Source of the DNA: Burkholderia ambifaria AMMD | GTDB lineage: Bacteria > Pseudomonadota > Gammaproteobacteria > Burkholderiales > Burkholderiaceae | Length of the DNA stretch: 64,000 bases | Direction: 5' to 3' | Assembly: GCF_000203915.1 (NCBI RefSeq) | Contig: NC_008390.1 | Span: 1,054,001-1,118,000, forward strand | In this document: piece after piece, positions 18,014-30,284 of the stretch | Position numbering within the stretch: the first letter of the stretch is position 1 | Layout: each line of letters begins with the position of its first letter | Notes under the pieces: model-generated | Told to the model about the DNA's origin: nothing | Seen by the model: the letters and a program-made list of their open reading frames with translations, nothing else | Databases searched by the model: none | Translations under genes and position numbers: made by a program

Positions 18014-18285
18014 GCTTCCTCCGGCGGGTCGGACAGCACGATCTCGATGCCGCCGAAGCGCGAGGCGACCCAGTTGTAGGCGTGGCAGGCGATCCACAGC
18101 AGCACGAAACCGAGGATCGCGTTCAGCAGCAGCGCGCTCAGGATCGTGCTGAGTTCCACCATCCCGTAGCGGACGTACGCGACCAGGATGCCGAGCAGCA
18201 CGATCGGCACGCTGAACGTCAGGTAGACGAGGATCAGCGCCTTTGCGGTCTGCCCCGCGGCGATCGACGAGATTTGTTTCTTCAT
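18010..18285 (-). CDS. small two-helix membrane protein, hypothetical
   Basis: A 91-residue protein with two hydrophobic segments, KALILVYLTFSVPIVLLGIL and ILSALLLNAILGFVLLWIAC, and a short acidic C-terminal tail (VLSDPPEEA). It probably sits in the inner membrane as a hairpin. Its stop overlaps the acetyltransferase start (GTGA), so the two are translated together. No known family comes to mind. Confidence 0.75.
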   Translation of the reverse strand: MKKQISSIAAGQTAKALILVYLTFSVPIVLLGILVAYVRYGMVELSTILSALLLNAILGFVLLWIACHAYNWVASRFGGIEIVLSDPPEEA

Positions 18286-18322
18286 GTGCGGATTGCCCCC
18301 GTAGAGATATATCGATTGGAAT

Positions 18323-19618
18323 TCAGATCAGGCCGTCGAGCGGCAGGATGTCGACCGGGGCGCCCGCGTCGACTGTCGCGCAATCGTGGCCCAGGACGAT
18401 GAAACAGTTGGCGGCCGCGAGACCGCTCAACGATGCGGAACTCTGCGAACCGGCCGGCGCGACGTGCCACTGGCCGTCGGCGGCACGCGTCGCGATGCCG
18501 CGCAGATATTCGGTGCGGCCCGGACGCTTTTTCAATGCCACGGTGCTGAGCGCCGTGTACGTCGCCGGCGGCGGCGTGTGCGCGCCGGCCAGCGTCAGCA
18601 GCGCGGGGCGCACGATCGCGTAGAACGTCACGGCGGACGCGACCGGGTTGCCGGGCAGCCCGAAGAACAGCACCGGGGCGGCGCCGTCGCCCGCGCGCGA
18701 AAGCGTGCCGCACGCGAGCGGCCGGCCGGGTCGCAATGCGAGGCTGGCGAAGGTCACGTCGCCGAGCCGCGCCATCACGTCGCGCGTGAAATCGGCTTCG
18801 CCTGCCGATACGCCGCCCGACGTGATCACCGCGTCGGCCCGTGCGTCGGCGGCATCGCGCAGCGCGCGTTCGAGCGCGGCCGGATCGTCGCGGACGATGC
18901 CGAGATCGAGCGCGTCGATGTGCAGCCTTTCGAGCATCGCGACCAGCATCGCGCGATTGCTGTCGTACAGCGAGCCGGGGCCGAGCGGCTCGCCGGGTTC
19001 GCGCAGTTCGTCTCCGGTCGAGAACACGGCGACGCGCACGCGGCGGCGCACCGAGACTTCGCGCAACCCGAACGATGCGAGCAGGCCGAGATCGGACGGG
19101 CGCAGGATGCGGCCGGCGGCGAGGGCACAGGCGCCGCGTGCGAGATCCTCGCCGGCCCGGCGGCAGTTTGCGCCGCGTGCGACGTCGTGTGCGGCGAAGC
19201 GGATCACATCGCCGTCGACGCGCACGCGCTCCTGCGGAATGACCGTGTCGCATCCGGCCGGCATCGGCGCGCCGGTCATGATGCGAATGCACGCGCCGGC
19301 CGTCACGGATCCGTCGAACGGATGGCCGGCGAACGCCGTGCCGGCGACCGTCAGCGCGATATCGGCGGCCGCTGCCGGCGCGCCTGCGCCGCCGTCGAAC
19401 GCGTAGCCGTCCATCGCCGAGTTGTCGTACGCGGGAATGTCGAACGGCGCGTTCACGTCGACCGCGAGCACGCGGTCGAGTGCGTCATGCAGCGACACCG
19501 TGTCGCACGCGTCGACCGGCACCGCGAACCGGCACGCGAGCGCCTGCGCGTCGGCGAGCGACAGCGGGGCGGCGGAATCGGGTGCGGTTCGGGAGGCGGG
19601 CGAGGATTGCGTGATCAT
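18323..19618 (-). CDS. moeA: molybdopterin molybdenumtransferase
   Basis: MoeA (431 residues) inserts molybdate into adenylylated molybdopterin, the last common step of molybdenum cofactor synthesis. The N-terminal part carries PAYDNSAMDGYAFDG, a family hallmark. The MPT-binding domain has VFSTGDELREPGEPLGPGSL, YDSNRAMLVAMLERL and ITSGGVSAGEADFTRDVM. The C-terminal domain is seen in LFFGLPGNPVASAVTFYAIV. It lies downstream of moaA and mobA on the same strand with gaps of about 105 bases (mobA-moeA) and 28 bases (moaA-mobA), so they probably form one Moco operon. Confidence 0.95.
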   Translation of the reverse strand: MITQSSPASRTAPDSAAPLSLADAQALACRFAVPVDACDTVSLHDALDRVLAVDVNAPFDIPAYDNSAMDGYAFDGGAGAPAAAADIALTVAGTAFAGHPFDGSVTAGACIRIMTGAPMPAGCDTVIPQERVRVDGDVIRFAAHDVARGANCRRAGEDLARGACALAAGRILRPSDLGLLASFGLREVSVRRRVRVAVFSTGDELREPGEPLGPGSLYDSNRAMLVAMLERLHIDALDLGIVRDDPAALERALRDAADARADAVITSGGVSAGEADFTRDVMARLGDVTFASLALRPGRPLACGTLSRAGDGAAPVLFFGLPGNPVASAVTFYAIVRPALLTLAGAHTPPPATYTALSTVALKKRPGRTEYLRGIATRAADGQWHVAPAGSQSSASLSGLAAANCFIVLGHDCATVDAGAPVDILPLDGLI

Positions 19619-19723
19619 CAGTCGGACTGCGCCGCAAGGCGTATCGGGTTCGTGGCCGGTGGCGCGCGGAGGGCGCCTGAGCGCGAAGGCGCATGCGGCG
19701 GGCGGGAACGGATGCCGGCGCCG

Positions 19724-20341
19724 TCAGCGGCGGGCAAGCGCGGCGAGTTCATGCCAGGAATTGGCATTGTAAAACGCACGCTCGTCGCGAAACTCGACTT
19801 CGACCGTCTTGTGGCGTGCGTACCACGCACGGACCTTGCGCTCGCCGGCCGCGAGCGCGGCGGCGAGATCGTCGGCAAGCGACGTGCGCAGCAGCGCGAA
19901 GGTCGGCTGCGGCGAACGCGCGTGCTGCGCGTCGACGGTCACGGCCATCGCGATGTCGGCTTGCTGCGCGTCGAGCGCCGCGTGCAGCCGCGCGACGACG
20001 TCGGCCGGCAAATAGGGCGTATCGCACGGCGCGCACGCGACGAGCGGGGCGCGCGCCGCCCGCATGCCGGCGAGCAGGCCCGCGAGCGGGCCGGGGAAAT
20101 CGGCTGTTTCGTCCGCCACGATGCGCGCGTCGAAAGGCGCACCGAGCTCGGCGTAGCGATCGGCGTTGCGATTCGCGCTGATCAGCGTTTCGTCGACCTG
20201 CGGCGAGAGCCGGCGCAGCACGTGCAGCGCGAGCGGCGTACCGTCGAGCAGTTGCAGGCCCTTGTCCGCGCCGTCCATGCGCGTGGCACGACCGCCCGCG
20301 AGCAGCAGGCCGGTGATGGAGGGCGACGGGGAAGCGGACAT
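19724..20341 (-). CDS. mobA: molybdenum cofactor guanylyltransferase
   Basis: MobA (205 residues) joins GMP from GTP to molybdenum cofactor, making the MGD form used by DMSO-reductase-family enzymes. The nucleotide-binding start is ITGLLLAGGRATRMDGADKG, with the usual Lys, followed by the RLSPQVDETLISANRNADRY strand-helix and the metal-binding region LVACAPCDTPYLPADVVARL. The second Gly-rich position has Ala where many MobA have Ser. It lies between moaA and moeA in the same direction, which fits the pathway. Confidence 0.94.
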   Translation of the reverse strand: MSASPSPSITGLLLAGGRATRMDGADKGLQLLDGTPLALHVLRRLSPQVDETLISANRNADRYAELGAPFDARIVADETADFPGPLAGLLAGMRAARAPLVACAPCDTPYLPADVVARLHAALDAQQADIAMAVTVDAQHARSPQPTFALLRTSLADDLAAALAAGERKVRAWYARHKTVEVEFRDERAFYNANSWHELAALARR

Positions 20342-20369
20342 CGCGGGAAGTCGGGTGGGGCGGCGCGCG

Positions 20370-21482
20370 TCAGCCGCCGATGTACGACATTTCGACGCGC
20401 TTGCCGGCGCCCTCGGGCGCGGCGTCGGCGGCCGCGCTGCCGCGCAGCTGCGAATAGCGGTCGGTGCGGGCCTGCCAGATCCGGGCGATCGCGGTCGCGA
20501 TCTCGGCGTCGCTGGCGCCGCCGCGCACCAGTGCGCGCAGGTCGTGGCCCGTCGACGCGAACAGGCACAGGTACAGCTTGCCTTCGGTCGACAACCGGGC
20601 GCGCGTGCAGTCGCCGCAGAATGCCTGCGTGACGCTCGAGATCACGCCGATCTCGCCGCCGCCGTCCGCATAGCCCCAGCGCTGCGCGGTTTCCGCCGCC
20701 GTATGCGCGTCGAGCGGCACGAGCGGGAACCGCTCGGCGATCCGCGCGACGACGTCCGCGGATGGCAGCACCTCGGTCATGTTCCAGCCGTTCGACGTGC
20801 CGACGTCCATGTATTCGATGAAGCGCAGGATCACGCCGGTGCCGCGGAAGCGCTCGGCCATCGGCAGGATTTCGCTGTCGTTGGTGCCGCGCTTGACGAC
20901 CATGTTGACCTTGACGGGCGCGAGGCCCACGGCCTGCGCGGCGAAGATGCCGTCGAGCACGTCGGCGCTCGCGAAGTCGGCGTCGTTCATGCGCTTGAAC
21001 AGCGTGTCGTCGAGCGCGTCGAGACTGACCGTCACGCGCGTGAGGCCGGCGTCCTTCAGCGCGCGCGCCTTGCGCGCGAGCAGCGAGCCGTTGGTGGTCA
21101 GCGTCAGGTCGAGCGGGCGGCCGTCGTGAGTCGTCAGGCGCGCGAGACGCTCGATCAGGAATTCGAGGTTCTTGCGCAGCAGCGGCTCGCCGCCCGTGAT
21201 CCGGATCTTTTCGACGCCGTGGGCGACGAACAGCCGCGCCACCCGCTCGATCTCTTCGTGCGTGAGCAGCGCGCTGTGGGGCAGGAACGGGTAGTCCTTG
21301 TCGAACACGTCTCGCGGCATGCAGTACACGCAGCGGAAGTTGCAGCGGTCCGTCACCGAGATGCGCAAGTCGCGCAGCGGCCTGGCGAACCTGTCGGCCA
21401 GCGCGCCGTCGGGGGTATGCGCGACGCCGGAGATATCCGGCATCCCGCTGACGTCGGCGAGGGGAATGATGCGTCGGGACAT
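20370..21482 (-). CDS. moaA: GTP 3',8-cyclase (molybdenum cofactor synthesis)
   Basis: MoaA (370 residues) is a radical-SAM enzyme that rearranges GTP with MoaC to cyclic pyranopterin. The SAM cluster motif is CNFRCVYC in [17 protein letters not shown], the GGEP SAM-binding motif lies in [14 protein letters not shown], and the C-terminal cluster Cys appear in [20 protein letters not shown] and the next LCLF. The conserved double-Gly C terminus is present (SYIGG). It is the first gene of the moaA-mobA-moeA run. About 40 residues before the radical-SAM core are extra compared with E. coli. Confidence 0.97.
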   Translation of the reverse strand: MSRRIIPLADVSGMPDISGVAHTPDGALADRFARPLRDLRISVTDRCNFRCVYCMPRDVFDKDYPFLPHSALLTHEEIERVARLFVAHGVEKIRITGGEPLLRKNLEFLIERLARLTTHDGRPLDLTLTTNGSLLARKARALKDAGLTRVTVSLDALDDTLFKRMNDADFASADVLDGIFAAQAVGLAPVKVNMVVKRGTNDSEILPMAERFRGTGVILRFIEYMDVGTSNGWNMTEVLPSADVVARIAERFPLVPLDAHTAAETAQRWGYADGGGEIGVISSVTQAFCGDCTRARLSTEGKLYLCLFASTGHDLRALVRGGASDAEIATAIARIWQARTDRYSQLRGSAAADAAPEGAGKRVEMSYIGG

Positions 21483-21567
21483 GTTGAAAGAAGTGCGAGT
21501 CAGGCCTCTATTTTAGCCGCAAGCGGCCGGCCGGGCCGGGGGGCGGAAACCCGCAGCGCGGAAATGA

Positions 21568-21592
21568 AAAAGCCCGCCGGAGGCGGGCTTTT
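21568..21592 (-). terminator. terminator of rne
   Basis: AAGCCCGCC and GGCGGGCTT form a 9-bp stem over a 3-base loop just past the rne stop codon; T runs lie on both sides, so it is likely bidirectional. Confidence 0.9.
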
Positions 21593-21613
21593 CCTGGTCG
21601 TGCGATGCGCCGC

Positions 21614-24820
<3,207 letters not shown>

Positions 24821-25541
24821 GAACGACTCCAGGCGGCTCCGCTGCCGGCGCCTCGCGGTTGTCAGTCGCGAAGGCGGGAACGACGGCAGGCCGCACCTTG
24901 TTGTGTTGTCACAAGCACGCTGGAGCGGGAAGGATGGCGGGGAGAATTGCCTGAAGAGGCGCTTGGGCCCGAAAGACGGGGCCGGCGGCCGTTGGGCACC
25001 TGCGAATACGGTTTCAAAGCACGGCGTTCACACACCGCACGCTGCACAAGCGCGCTAAGCCTGAGTCCGGGCATCGCCACGGGCGCGCACAATACGTCGC
25101 GCGCGCCGACGGGCGGCAGATGCTGCGGCTTGGGCCGCAGCGGGGAGTATCGAATCCAACCCGACTTTCCCGCTTGGGGTGTACTTCCCTGGTTTGACGT
25201 CGCCAAGCCCCGCACCTTCGCGGGGCCAAATCAGGCGCAACGCCGTAATTTTCGCAACCGGCAGCCTGCGGACGCACTTCGCGCCGTCGGGCTACCGATC
25301 AAATTCTTTTCAACCAACTTTCCGTTACCGCGGCGCCTTGCCGACCGAATCCGCCTGTGGGCGCGATCCTTGCCGACGGGCGGCGCCGTGCGTGCAACTT
25401 GCTGCATCTCTTTGATTAGGGGCGAGCAGCGGACCCCCGGCGCAAGTAAAATAGCGGTTTGCGCTTGCGCCTTGCCCGATTCAGCCGGGGCCGGCCTGTC
25501 AGGCCACCCTCAACGTCAGGCTGGGCAAAATTATATTCAGT
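24821..25541. promoter_or_regulatory. 721-base rne-rluC divergent region, probable long rne leader
   Basis: No gene is convincing in this stretch. Several G+C-rich hairpins are present; two are clear: GCTGCGGC with GCCGCAGC (25122-25141) and CCCCGC with GCGGGG (about 25208-25226). In E. coli rne has a long 5' leader whose hairpins bind RNase E for autoregulation, and rne and rluC also diverge there. A TATATT just before the rluC ATG could be a -10. Promoter positions for rne could not be fixed by eye. Confidence 0.5.
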
Positions 25542-26546
25542 ATGAATGAGTTAGGCAAAATATCCCAGAATTCAGTCGCAAGCGGCCAGGTATCGATGCT
25601 CGAGATCGACGAAAACTCGGCCGGTCAGCGGATCGACAACTTCCTGTTGCGCGTCTGCAAAGGCGTGCCCAAAAGCCATATTTACCGGATCCTGCGCAGC
25701 GGCGAAGTGCGCGTGAATAAGGGTCGGGTCGATGCCCAGTACCGCCTCGCGTTCGGCGACATCGTCCGCGTGCCGCCCGTGCGGGTGGCGGCGGCCGATC
25801 TAGCGCGCGCCGACACGCCGATCGTGCCGCCCGCGCAGTTCGAGGTGCTGTACGAAGACGATGCGATGCTCGTCATCAACAAGCCGGCCGGCGTCGCGGT
25901 GCACGGCGGCAGCGGCGTCGCGTTCGGCGTGATCGAGCAGATGCGCCAGGCGCGTCCGCGCGCGAAATTCCTCGAACTCGTGCACCGGCTCGACCGCGAG
26001 ACGTCCGGGATCCTGATGCTCGCGAAGAAGCGCACGGCGCTCGTCGGCCTGCACGAGCAGATCCGCGAAAACCGGATGGACAAGCGTTACTTCGCGTGCG
26101 GACACGGCGAGTGGCAGTCCGACTGGGGCCGCCGCCGCGCGGTGAAGGCGCCGCTGTTCAAGTATTCGACCGCGGAAGGGGAGCGGCGCGTGCGCGTGCA
26201 GGACGACGGCCTGCCGTCGCACACGGTGTTCAACCTGCTCGAGCGCTGGCCGGATTACGCGCTGGTCGAAGCGGAACTCAAAACGGGCCGGACCCATCAG
26301 ATCCGTGTGCACCTCGCGCATCTCGGCCTGCCGATCGCCGGCGACGCCAAGTATGGCGATTTCGCACTGAACAAGGCGCTGGCGCGCGCGAACGCGCAGC
26401 CGTCGCTGAAACGGATGTTCCTGCATGCGCACCGGCTGAAGCTCGCGCACCCGCTGACCGGCGAGCCGCTGCAGTTCGACGCGCCGCTGCCGGACGAGTG
26501 CCGGCGCTTCCTCGATCAACTCAGCGCTTTGCGCGATAACGCATGA
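25542..26546 (+). CDS. rluC: 23S rRNA pseudouridine synthase RluC/RluD-type
   Basis: This 334-residue enzyme isomerises uridines of 23S rRNA (E. coli RluC: 955, 2504, 2580). An S4 RNA-binding domain (LRVCKGVPKSHIYRILRSGE) is followed by the catalytic domain with the family motif LVHRLDRETSGILMLAKKRT, which contains the catalytic Asp. LKTGRTHQIRVHLAHLGLPI and GDAKYG follow. The divergent neighbour rne supports the RluC assignment, since that pairing also occurs in E. coli. The first ATG is used; a second at 25596 (MLEIDENSAGQRIDNF) begins the conserved part and could be the real start. The HAD gene starts within its stop (ATGA). Confidence 0.93.
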   Translation: MNELGKISQNSVASGQVSMLEIDENSAGQRIDNFLLRVCKGVPKSHIYRILRSGEVRVNKGRVDAQYRLAFGDIVRVPPVRVAAADLARADTPIVPPAQFEVLYEDDAMLVINKPAGVAVHGGSGVAFGVIEQMRQARPRAKFLELVHRLDRETSGILMLAKKRTALVGLHEQIRENRMDKRYFACGHGEWQSDWGRRRAVKAPLFKYSTAEGERRVRVQDDGLPSHTVFNLLERWPDYALVEAELKTGRTHQIRVHLAHLGLPIAGDAKYGDFALNKALARANAQPSLKRMFLHAHRLKLAHPLTGEPLQFDAPLPDECRRFLDQLSALRDNA

Positions 26547-27211
26547 CTCGCATGGCCCGACAGCAATTTGACCTGATCGTCTTCGACTGGGACGGCACGC
26601 TGATGGATTCGACTGCGCACATCGCGCACAGCATCCAGGCCGCGTGCCGCGATCTCGGCCTGCCCACGCCGTCGGACGAGGCGTCCCGCTACGTGATCGG
26701 CCTTGGGCTGCGCGATGCGCTGCGCATTACTGCACCGACCCTCGATCCGTCCGACTATCCGCGGCTGGCCGAGCGTTACCGCTTTCACTACCTGCTGGAC
26801 GACCAGCGCATCGAGTTGTTCGCCGGCGTGCGCGAACTGCTCGCGGAATTGCGCGATACGGGTTACCTCCTGGCGGTCGCGACCGGCAAGGGCCGGGTCG
26901 GGCTGAATCGCGTGCTGGACCAGTCGAAGCTGACGAGCCTGTTCGATGCGACGCGCTGCGCGGACGAAACGTTCTCGAAGCCGCACCCGGCGATGCTGCA
27001 CGAACTGTCCCGCGAATTGGGGCAGGATCTGGCGCGTACCGTGATGATCGGCGACACCACGCACGACCTGCAGATGGCGGCGAGCGCGGGGGCGGCCGGC
27101 GTCGGCGTCTCCTACGGCGCGCATACGGCCGAGGCGCTGGCCGCGCTGACGCCGCGCTTCGTCGCGCCGGACGTCGTCGCGCTGGCGGCATGGCTGCGGG
27201 AGCACGCATGA
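26543..27211 (+). CDS. HAD-family phosphatase (phosphoglycolate phosphatase-like)
   Basis: A 222-residue HAD subfamily IA hydrolase. Motif I is FDWDGTLMDS with the nucleophile Asp. Motif II is the Thr in LLAVATGKGRVG. Motif III is the Lys in FSKPHPAML, and motif IV is MIGDTTHDLQMA. A helical cap lies between motifs I and II. It overlaps rluC by four bases and the Rieske gene by four bases, so all three are translationally coupled. Substrate is not evident; paralogues dephosphorylate 2-phosphoglycolate or nucleotides. Confidence 0.92.
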   Translation: MTRMARQQFDLIVFDWDGTLMDSTAHIAHSIQAACRDLGLPTPSDEASRYVIGLGLRDALRITAPTLDPSDYPRLAERYRFHYLLDDQRIELFAGVRELLAELRDTGYLLAVATGKGRVGLNRVLDQSKLTSLFDATRCADETFSKPHPAMLHELSRELGQDLARTVMIGDTTHDLQMAASAGAAGVGVSYGAHTAEALAALTPRFVAPDVVALAAWLREHA

Positions 27212-27618
27212 GCGCGGCGCCGGAAGCCGTGCGCGTGTGCGCGTCGGACGCCTTGACCGACGGCGGCGCCGGCGTGCGCGTCGAAGCGACGCTGCGCGGC
27301 GAGCAGGCGGTCGTGTTCTTCGTACGCTACGACGGACGTGCGTACGGCTACCTGAACCGCTGCGCACACGTGCCGATGGAGCTCGACTGGGCCGAAGGGC
27401 AGTTCTTCGAGTCGTCGGGCCTCTACCTGATGTGCGCGACGCACGGTGCGATCTACGCGCCGGACACCGGCAAGTGCGTCGGCGGCCCGTGCCGCGGCGG
27501 CCGCCTGCGGCCGGTGGAGGTCGACGAGCGCGACATGCCCGACGGCCGTGCGGTATTCTGGGTGCCCGATGCCGACCTGCGTCCCGCCGCTTCGACTCCT
27601 TCCGCCACGACCGACTGA
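27208..27618 (+). CDS. Rieske [2Fe-2S] domain protein
   Basis: The ATG at 27208 begins a 136-residue stand-alone Rieske protein. The cluster ligands are C-x-H in LNRCAHVPMEL and C-x2-H in MCATHGAIYAPDTG, with the expected short spacing. The rest is beta-rich and ends in a Ser/Thr/Ala tail. Such single-domain Rieske proteins act as electron carriers or redox sensors of unknown partner. Here it is coupled to the HAD gene and precedes sppA by 12 bases, a combination repeated across Burkholderiales from memory. Confidence 0.88.
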   Translation: MSAAPEAVRVCASDALTDGGAGVRVEATLRGEQAVVFFVRYDGRAYGYLNRCAHVPMELDWAEGQFFESSGLYLMCATHGAIYAPDTGKCVGGPCRGGRLRPVEVDERDMPDGRAVFWVPDADLRPAASTPSATTD

Positions 27619-27630
27619 CGACACCACTGC

Positions 27631-28623
27631 ATGGCCGACCAACCGAATATCCCTGATTCCTCGTCCCGTCCCGACAGCCGCGAGCCGAACTGGGAGCGCG
27701 CGGCGCTCGAGCGGATCGCGCTCGCGGCCGTCAAGGAACAGCGTGCGGCGCGGCGCTGGAAGATCTTCTTCCGCTTCGCGTTCCTCGGCGTGTTCCTGCT
27801 GCTCGCGTTCGCGCTGATCGATTTCTCGAACGACGCGAAGTTCGCGTCGACCGGGCGCCACACGGCGCTCGTGACGATCGACGGCGAGATCGCGGCAGGC
27901 ACCAACGCGAACGGCGAAGACATCAATACGGCGCTCGATGCCGCGTTCGACGACGACGGCGCGGCCGGCGTCGTGCTGCGGATCAACAGCCCGGGCGGCA
28001 GCCCGGTGCAGGCCGGGATGGTCTACGACGAGATCCGCCGGCTGCGCACGAAATATCCCAACAAGCCGCTGTACGTCGTCGTGACCGACATGTGCGCATC
28101 GGGCGGTTATTACATTGCGTCTGCCGCCGACAAGATCTTCGTCGACAAGGCGAGCATCGTCGGCTCGATCGGCGTGCTGATGGACGGGTTCGGCTTCACG
28201 GGCCTGATGGGCAAGCTCGGCGTCGATCGCCGTCTGCACACGTCGGGCGAAAACAAGGGCTTCTACGACCCGTTCTCGCCCGAGACGCCGAAGATGGACG
28301 CCCATGCGCAGGCACTGCTCGACCAGGTCCATGCGCAGTTCATCAAGGCCGTGAAGGACGGTCGCGGCAAGCGGCTGCACGAAACGCCCGACATGTTCTC
28401 GGGTCTGTTCTGGACGGGCGAGAAGAGCGTCGAGCTTGGCCTCGCCGACGGCTACGGCACGACCGACACGGTCGCGCGCGACGTGCTGAAGGCGCCGGAT
28501 CTCGTCGACTACACGGTGAAGGAAAGCCTGACGAACCGCGTCGCGCGCAAGTTCGGCGCGGCGGTCGGCGGTGCCGCGATGAAGGCGCTCGCCGCGGGCG
28601 GCACGTCGTTCAGCCTGCGCTGA
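27631..28623 (+). CDS. sppA: signal peptide peptidase SppA / S49 family
   Basis: A 330-residue S49 peptidase anchored by one N-terminal transmembrane helix (FFRFAFLGVFLLLAFALIDF). It is the short type that assembles as an oligomer. Visible family regions are GVVLRINSPGGSPVQAGMVY and the catalytic Ser in DMCASGGYYIASAADKIF. The Lys of the Ser/Lys dyad should lie in the 45 residues that follow, and ASIVGSIGVLMDGFG is conserved there. It degrades remnant signal peptides in the inner membrane. It is the last gene of the rluC-HAD-Rieske-sppA run. Confidence 0.92.
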   Translation: MADQPNIPDSSSRPDSREPNWERAALERIALAAVKEQRAARRWKIFFRFAFLGVFLLLAFALIDFSNDAKFASTGRHTALVTIDGEIAAGTNANGEDINTALDAAFDDDGAAGVVLRINSPGGSPVQAGMVYDEIRRLRTKYPNKPLYVVVTDMCASGGYYIASAADKIFVDKASIVGSIGVLMDGFGFTGLMGKLGVDRRLHTSGENKGFYDPFSPETPKMDAHAQALLDQVHAQFIKAVKDGRGKRLHETPDMFSGLFWTGEKSVELGLADGYGTTDTVARDVLKAPDLVDYTVKESLTNRVARKFGAAVGGAAMKALAAGGTSFSLR

Positions 28624-28693
28624 GCGCGGGCCCGCGCTGCGGCGAACGCAGCCGCGCGCCCCGTGCCGCGAAGCGGCTCTAGGTGCCGGCGCG

Positions 28694-29416
28694 TCAGTTC
28701 GCGAGCAGCAGGAAGATGGCGGGGCGCTTGTGCAGATTCGGCGCAGGCGCCTTTTTCCAGTCCGCCACCGAACGGCTGGCGATCGTCTCGGTTTCGAGGG
28801 TCAGGTCGGCCGCGACGCAGATCTGCGTCGACGGCGCGCAGGTCGCGACGAGCGTATCGAGCATCGCTTGGTTCCGGTACGGCGTCTCGATGAAGATCTG
28901 CGTCTGGCGGCCCTTGCGCGACAGTTGCTCGAGCTCGCGCAGGCGTTTCGCGCGCGCGGCCGCATCGACCGGCAGATAGCCGTTGAACGCGAAACTCTGG
29001 CCGTTCAGGCCCGACGCCATCAGCGCGAGCAGGATCGAACTCGGCCCGACGAGCGGCACGACCTTCACGCCGCGTTCATGCGCACGGCGCACCAGCAGCG
29101 CGCCGGGGTCGGCCACGGCGGGGCACCCGGCCTCGGACACGAGCCCGGCGTCCGTGCCCGCGAGCACCGGTGCGAGCAGCTTGTCGATCTCGCCGGCTGG
29201 CGTGTTGACGTTCAGTTCGCGGATCGCGATTTCCTGGATCGGCCGCGTGGTGCCGATCTTCTTCAGGAACGCGCGGGTCGTTTTCGCGTTTTCGCCGATG
29301 TAATAGCCGAGCGTGCCGGCGCGCGCCTGCACGGCCGCGGGCAGCACGGCGGCGAGCATCGATTCGTCGCCTTCGCCGAGCGTGTTCGGGACGAGATAAA
29401 GCGTGCCGGCGGTCAT
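28694..29416 (-). CDS. SAM-dependent methyltransferase, tetrapyrrole-methylase family (RsmI paralogue)
   Basis: A 240-residue SAM-dependent methylase. The tetrapyrrole-methylase fold is clear: GTLYLVPNTLGEGDESM, DAGLVSEAGCPAVADPGALL and VVPLVGPSSILLALMASGLN. It resembles RsmI, the 16S rRNA C1402 2'-O-methyltransferase. RsmI is longer, about 290 residues, with a C-terminal domain missing here; the C terminus ends in RPAIFLLLAN. It is better called an RsmI paralogue whose target is unknown. Its start overlaps the maf stop by four bases. Confidence 0.82.
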   Translation of the reverse strand: MTAGTLYLVPNTLGEGDESMLAAVLPAAVQARAGTLGYYIGENAKTTRAFLKKIGTTRPIQEIAIRELNVNTPAGEIDKLLAPVLAGTDAGLVSEAGCPAVADPGALLVRRAHERGVKVVPLVGPSSILLALMASGLNGQSFAFNGYLPVDAAARAKRLRELEQLSRKGRQTQIFIETPYRNQAMLDTLVATCAPSTQICVAADLTLETETIASRSVADWKKAPAPNLHKRPAIFLLLAN

Positions 29417-30042
29417 GCGCGGTCTCCGTGGGTAGTGAACAGCGGATAGCCCGCGGTGCGCAGCATCCGCGTGAGCGCGATCAGCGGCAGGCCGACTAGC
29501 GCCGTCGGGTCGTCGGAGTCGATCGCGTCGAGCAGCGCGATGCCGAGCCCTTCGGACTTCGCGCTGCCGGCCACGTCGTACGGCGTTTCCGCGCGCAGGT
29601 ATGCATCGAGTTCGGCTTCGGGCAGCGAACGGAAGCGCACGTGCGTGACGACGTCCTCGCTCTGCGTTTCGCCCGTGCGGCTGTCGTACAGGCTGAGCGC
29701 ACTGTGGAACTCGACGTCGCGGCCCTGCATCGACAGCAGCTGCGCAAGCGCACGTTCATGCGTGCCCGGCTTGCCGATCTGAAGGCCGTCGAACGTCGCG
29801 ACCTGGTCCGACCCGATCACGAGCACGCCGTCCGGCGCGTCGATGGTCGCGGCGACCGCGCGCGCCTTCGCGCCGGCGAGACGCAGTGCGGTCGCGGCGG
29901 GCGTTTCACCCGCGAGCGGGGTTTCGTCGAGGTCGGGCGATACGACGTCGAACGGCAGGCCGAGGCGCTCGAGAAGCGTGCGGCGGTAGCGGGAACTGGA
30001 GGCGAGAATCAGCCGCGGCGGGCGGCAAACGGTATGCGGCAT
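29413..30042 (-). CDS. Maf-like nucleotide pyrophosphatase (YceF type)
   Basis: The start MPHTVCRPPRLILASSSRYR at 30042 gives 209 residues; the open frame goes further but the upstream part is not family-like. Maf motifs present are LILASSSRYRRTLLERLGLP, LVIGSDQVATFDGLQIGKPG and PYDVAGSAKSEGLGIALLD. Maf/YceF proteins hydrolyse modified nucleoside triphosphates, for example m7GTP, to monophosphates and prevent their entry into nucleic acid. Its position divergent from yceD-rpmF-plsX is the standard proteobacterial arrangement and supports the YceF subgroup. Confidence 0.92.
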   Translation of the reverse strand: MPHTVCRPPRLILASSSRYRRTLLERLGLPFDVVSPDLDETPLAGETPAATALRLAGAKARAVAATIDAPDGVLVIGSDQVATFDGLQIGKPGTHERALAQLLSMQGRDVEFHSALSLYDSRTGETQSEDVVTHVRFRSLPEAELDAYLRAETPYDVAGSAKSEGLGIALLDAIDSDDPTALVGLPLIALTRMLRTAGYPLFTTHGDRA

Positions 30043-30284
30043 GGTCGATTGGGTCGGTGAATCGTCAGGTGTGGCGCGGCGTTGCGAGGGCGCAAGCATA
30101 AGTGATTGACCGCAAAAGGTAAAACAGGTATGCTTTCCCGCTTTTCGTCGGCAGGCTTTCGCAGTGGTGGCGCCTGCCGGGTCTTCGGAAGTAAAGTTAC
30201 GTAATCGTACGTGGCGTAGATCACGTCCGTGGGCGGCGCCAGCAAGCCGGATCCCGCAAGTCAGCCTGTAGGCAGGAGCGCAAC

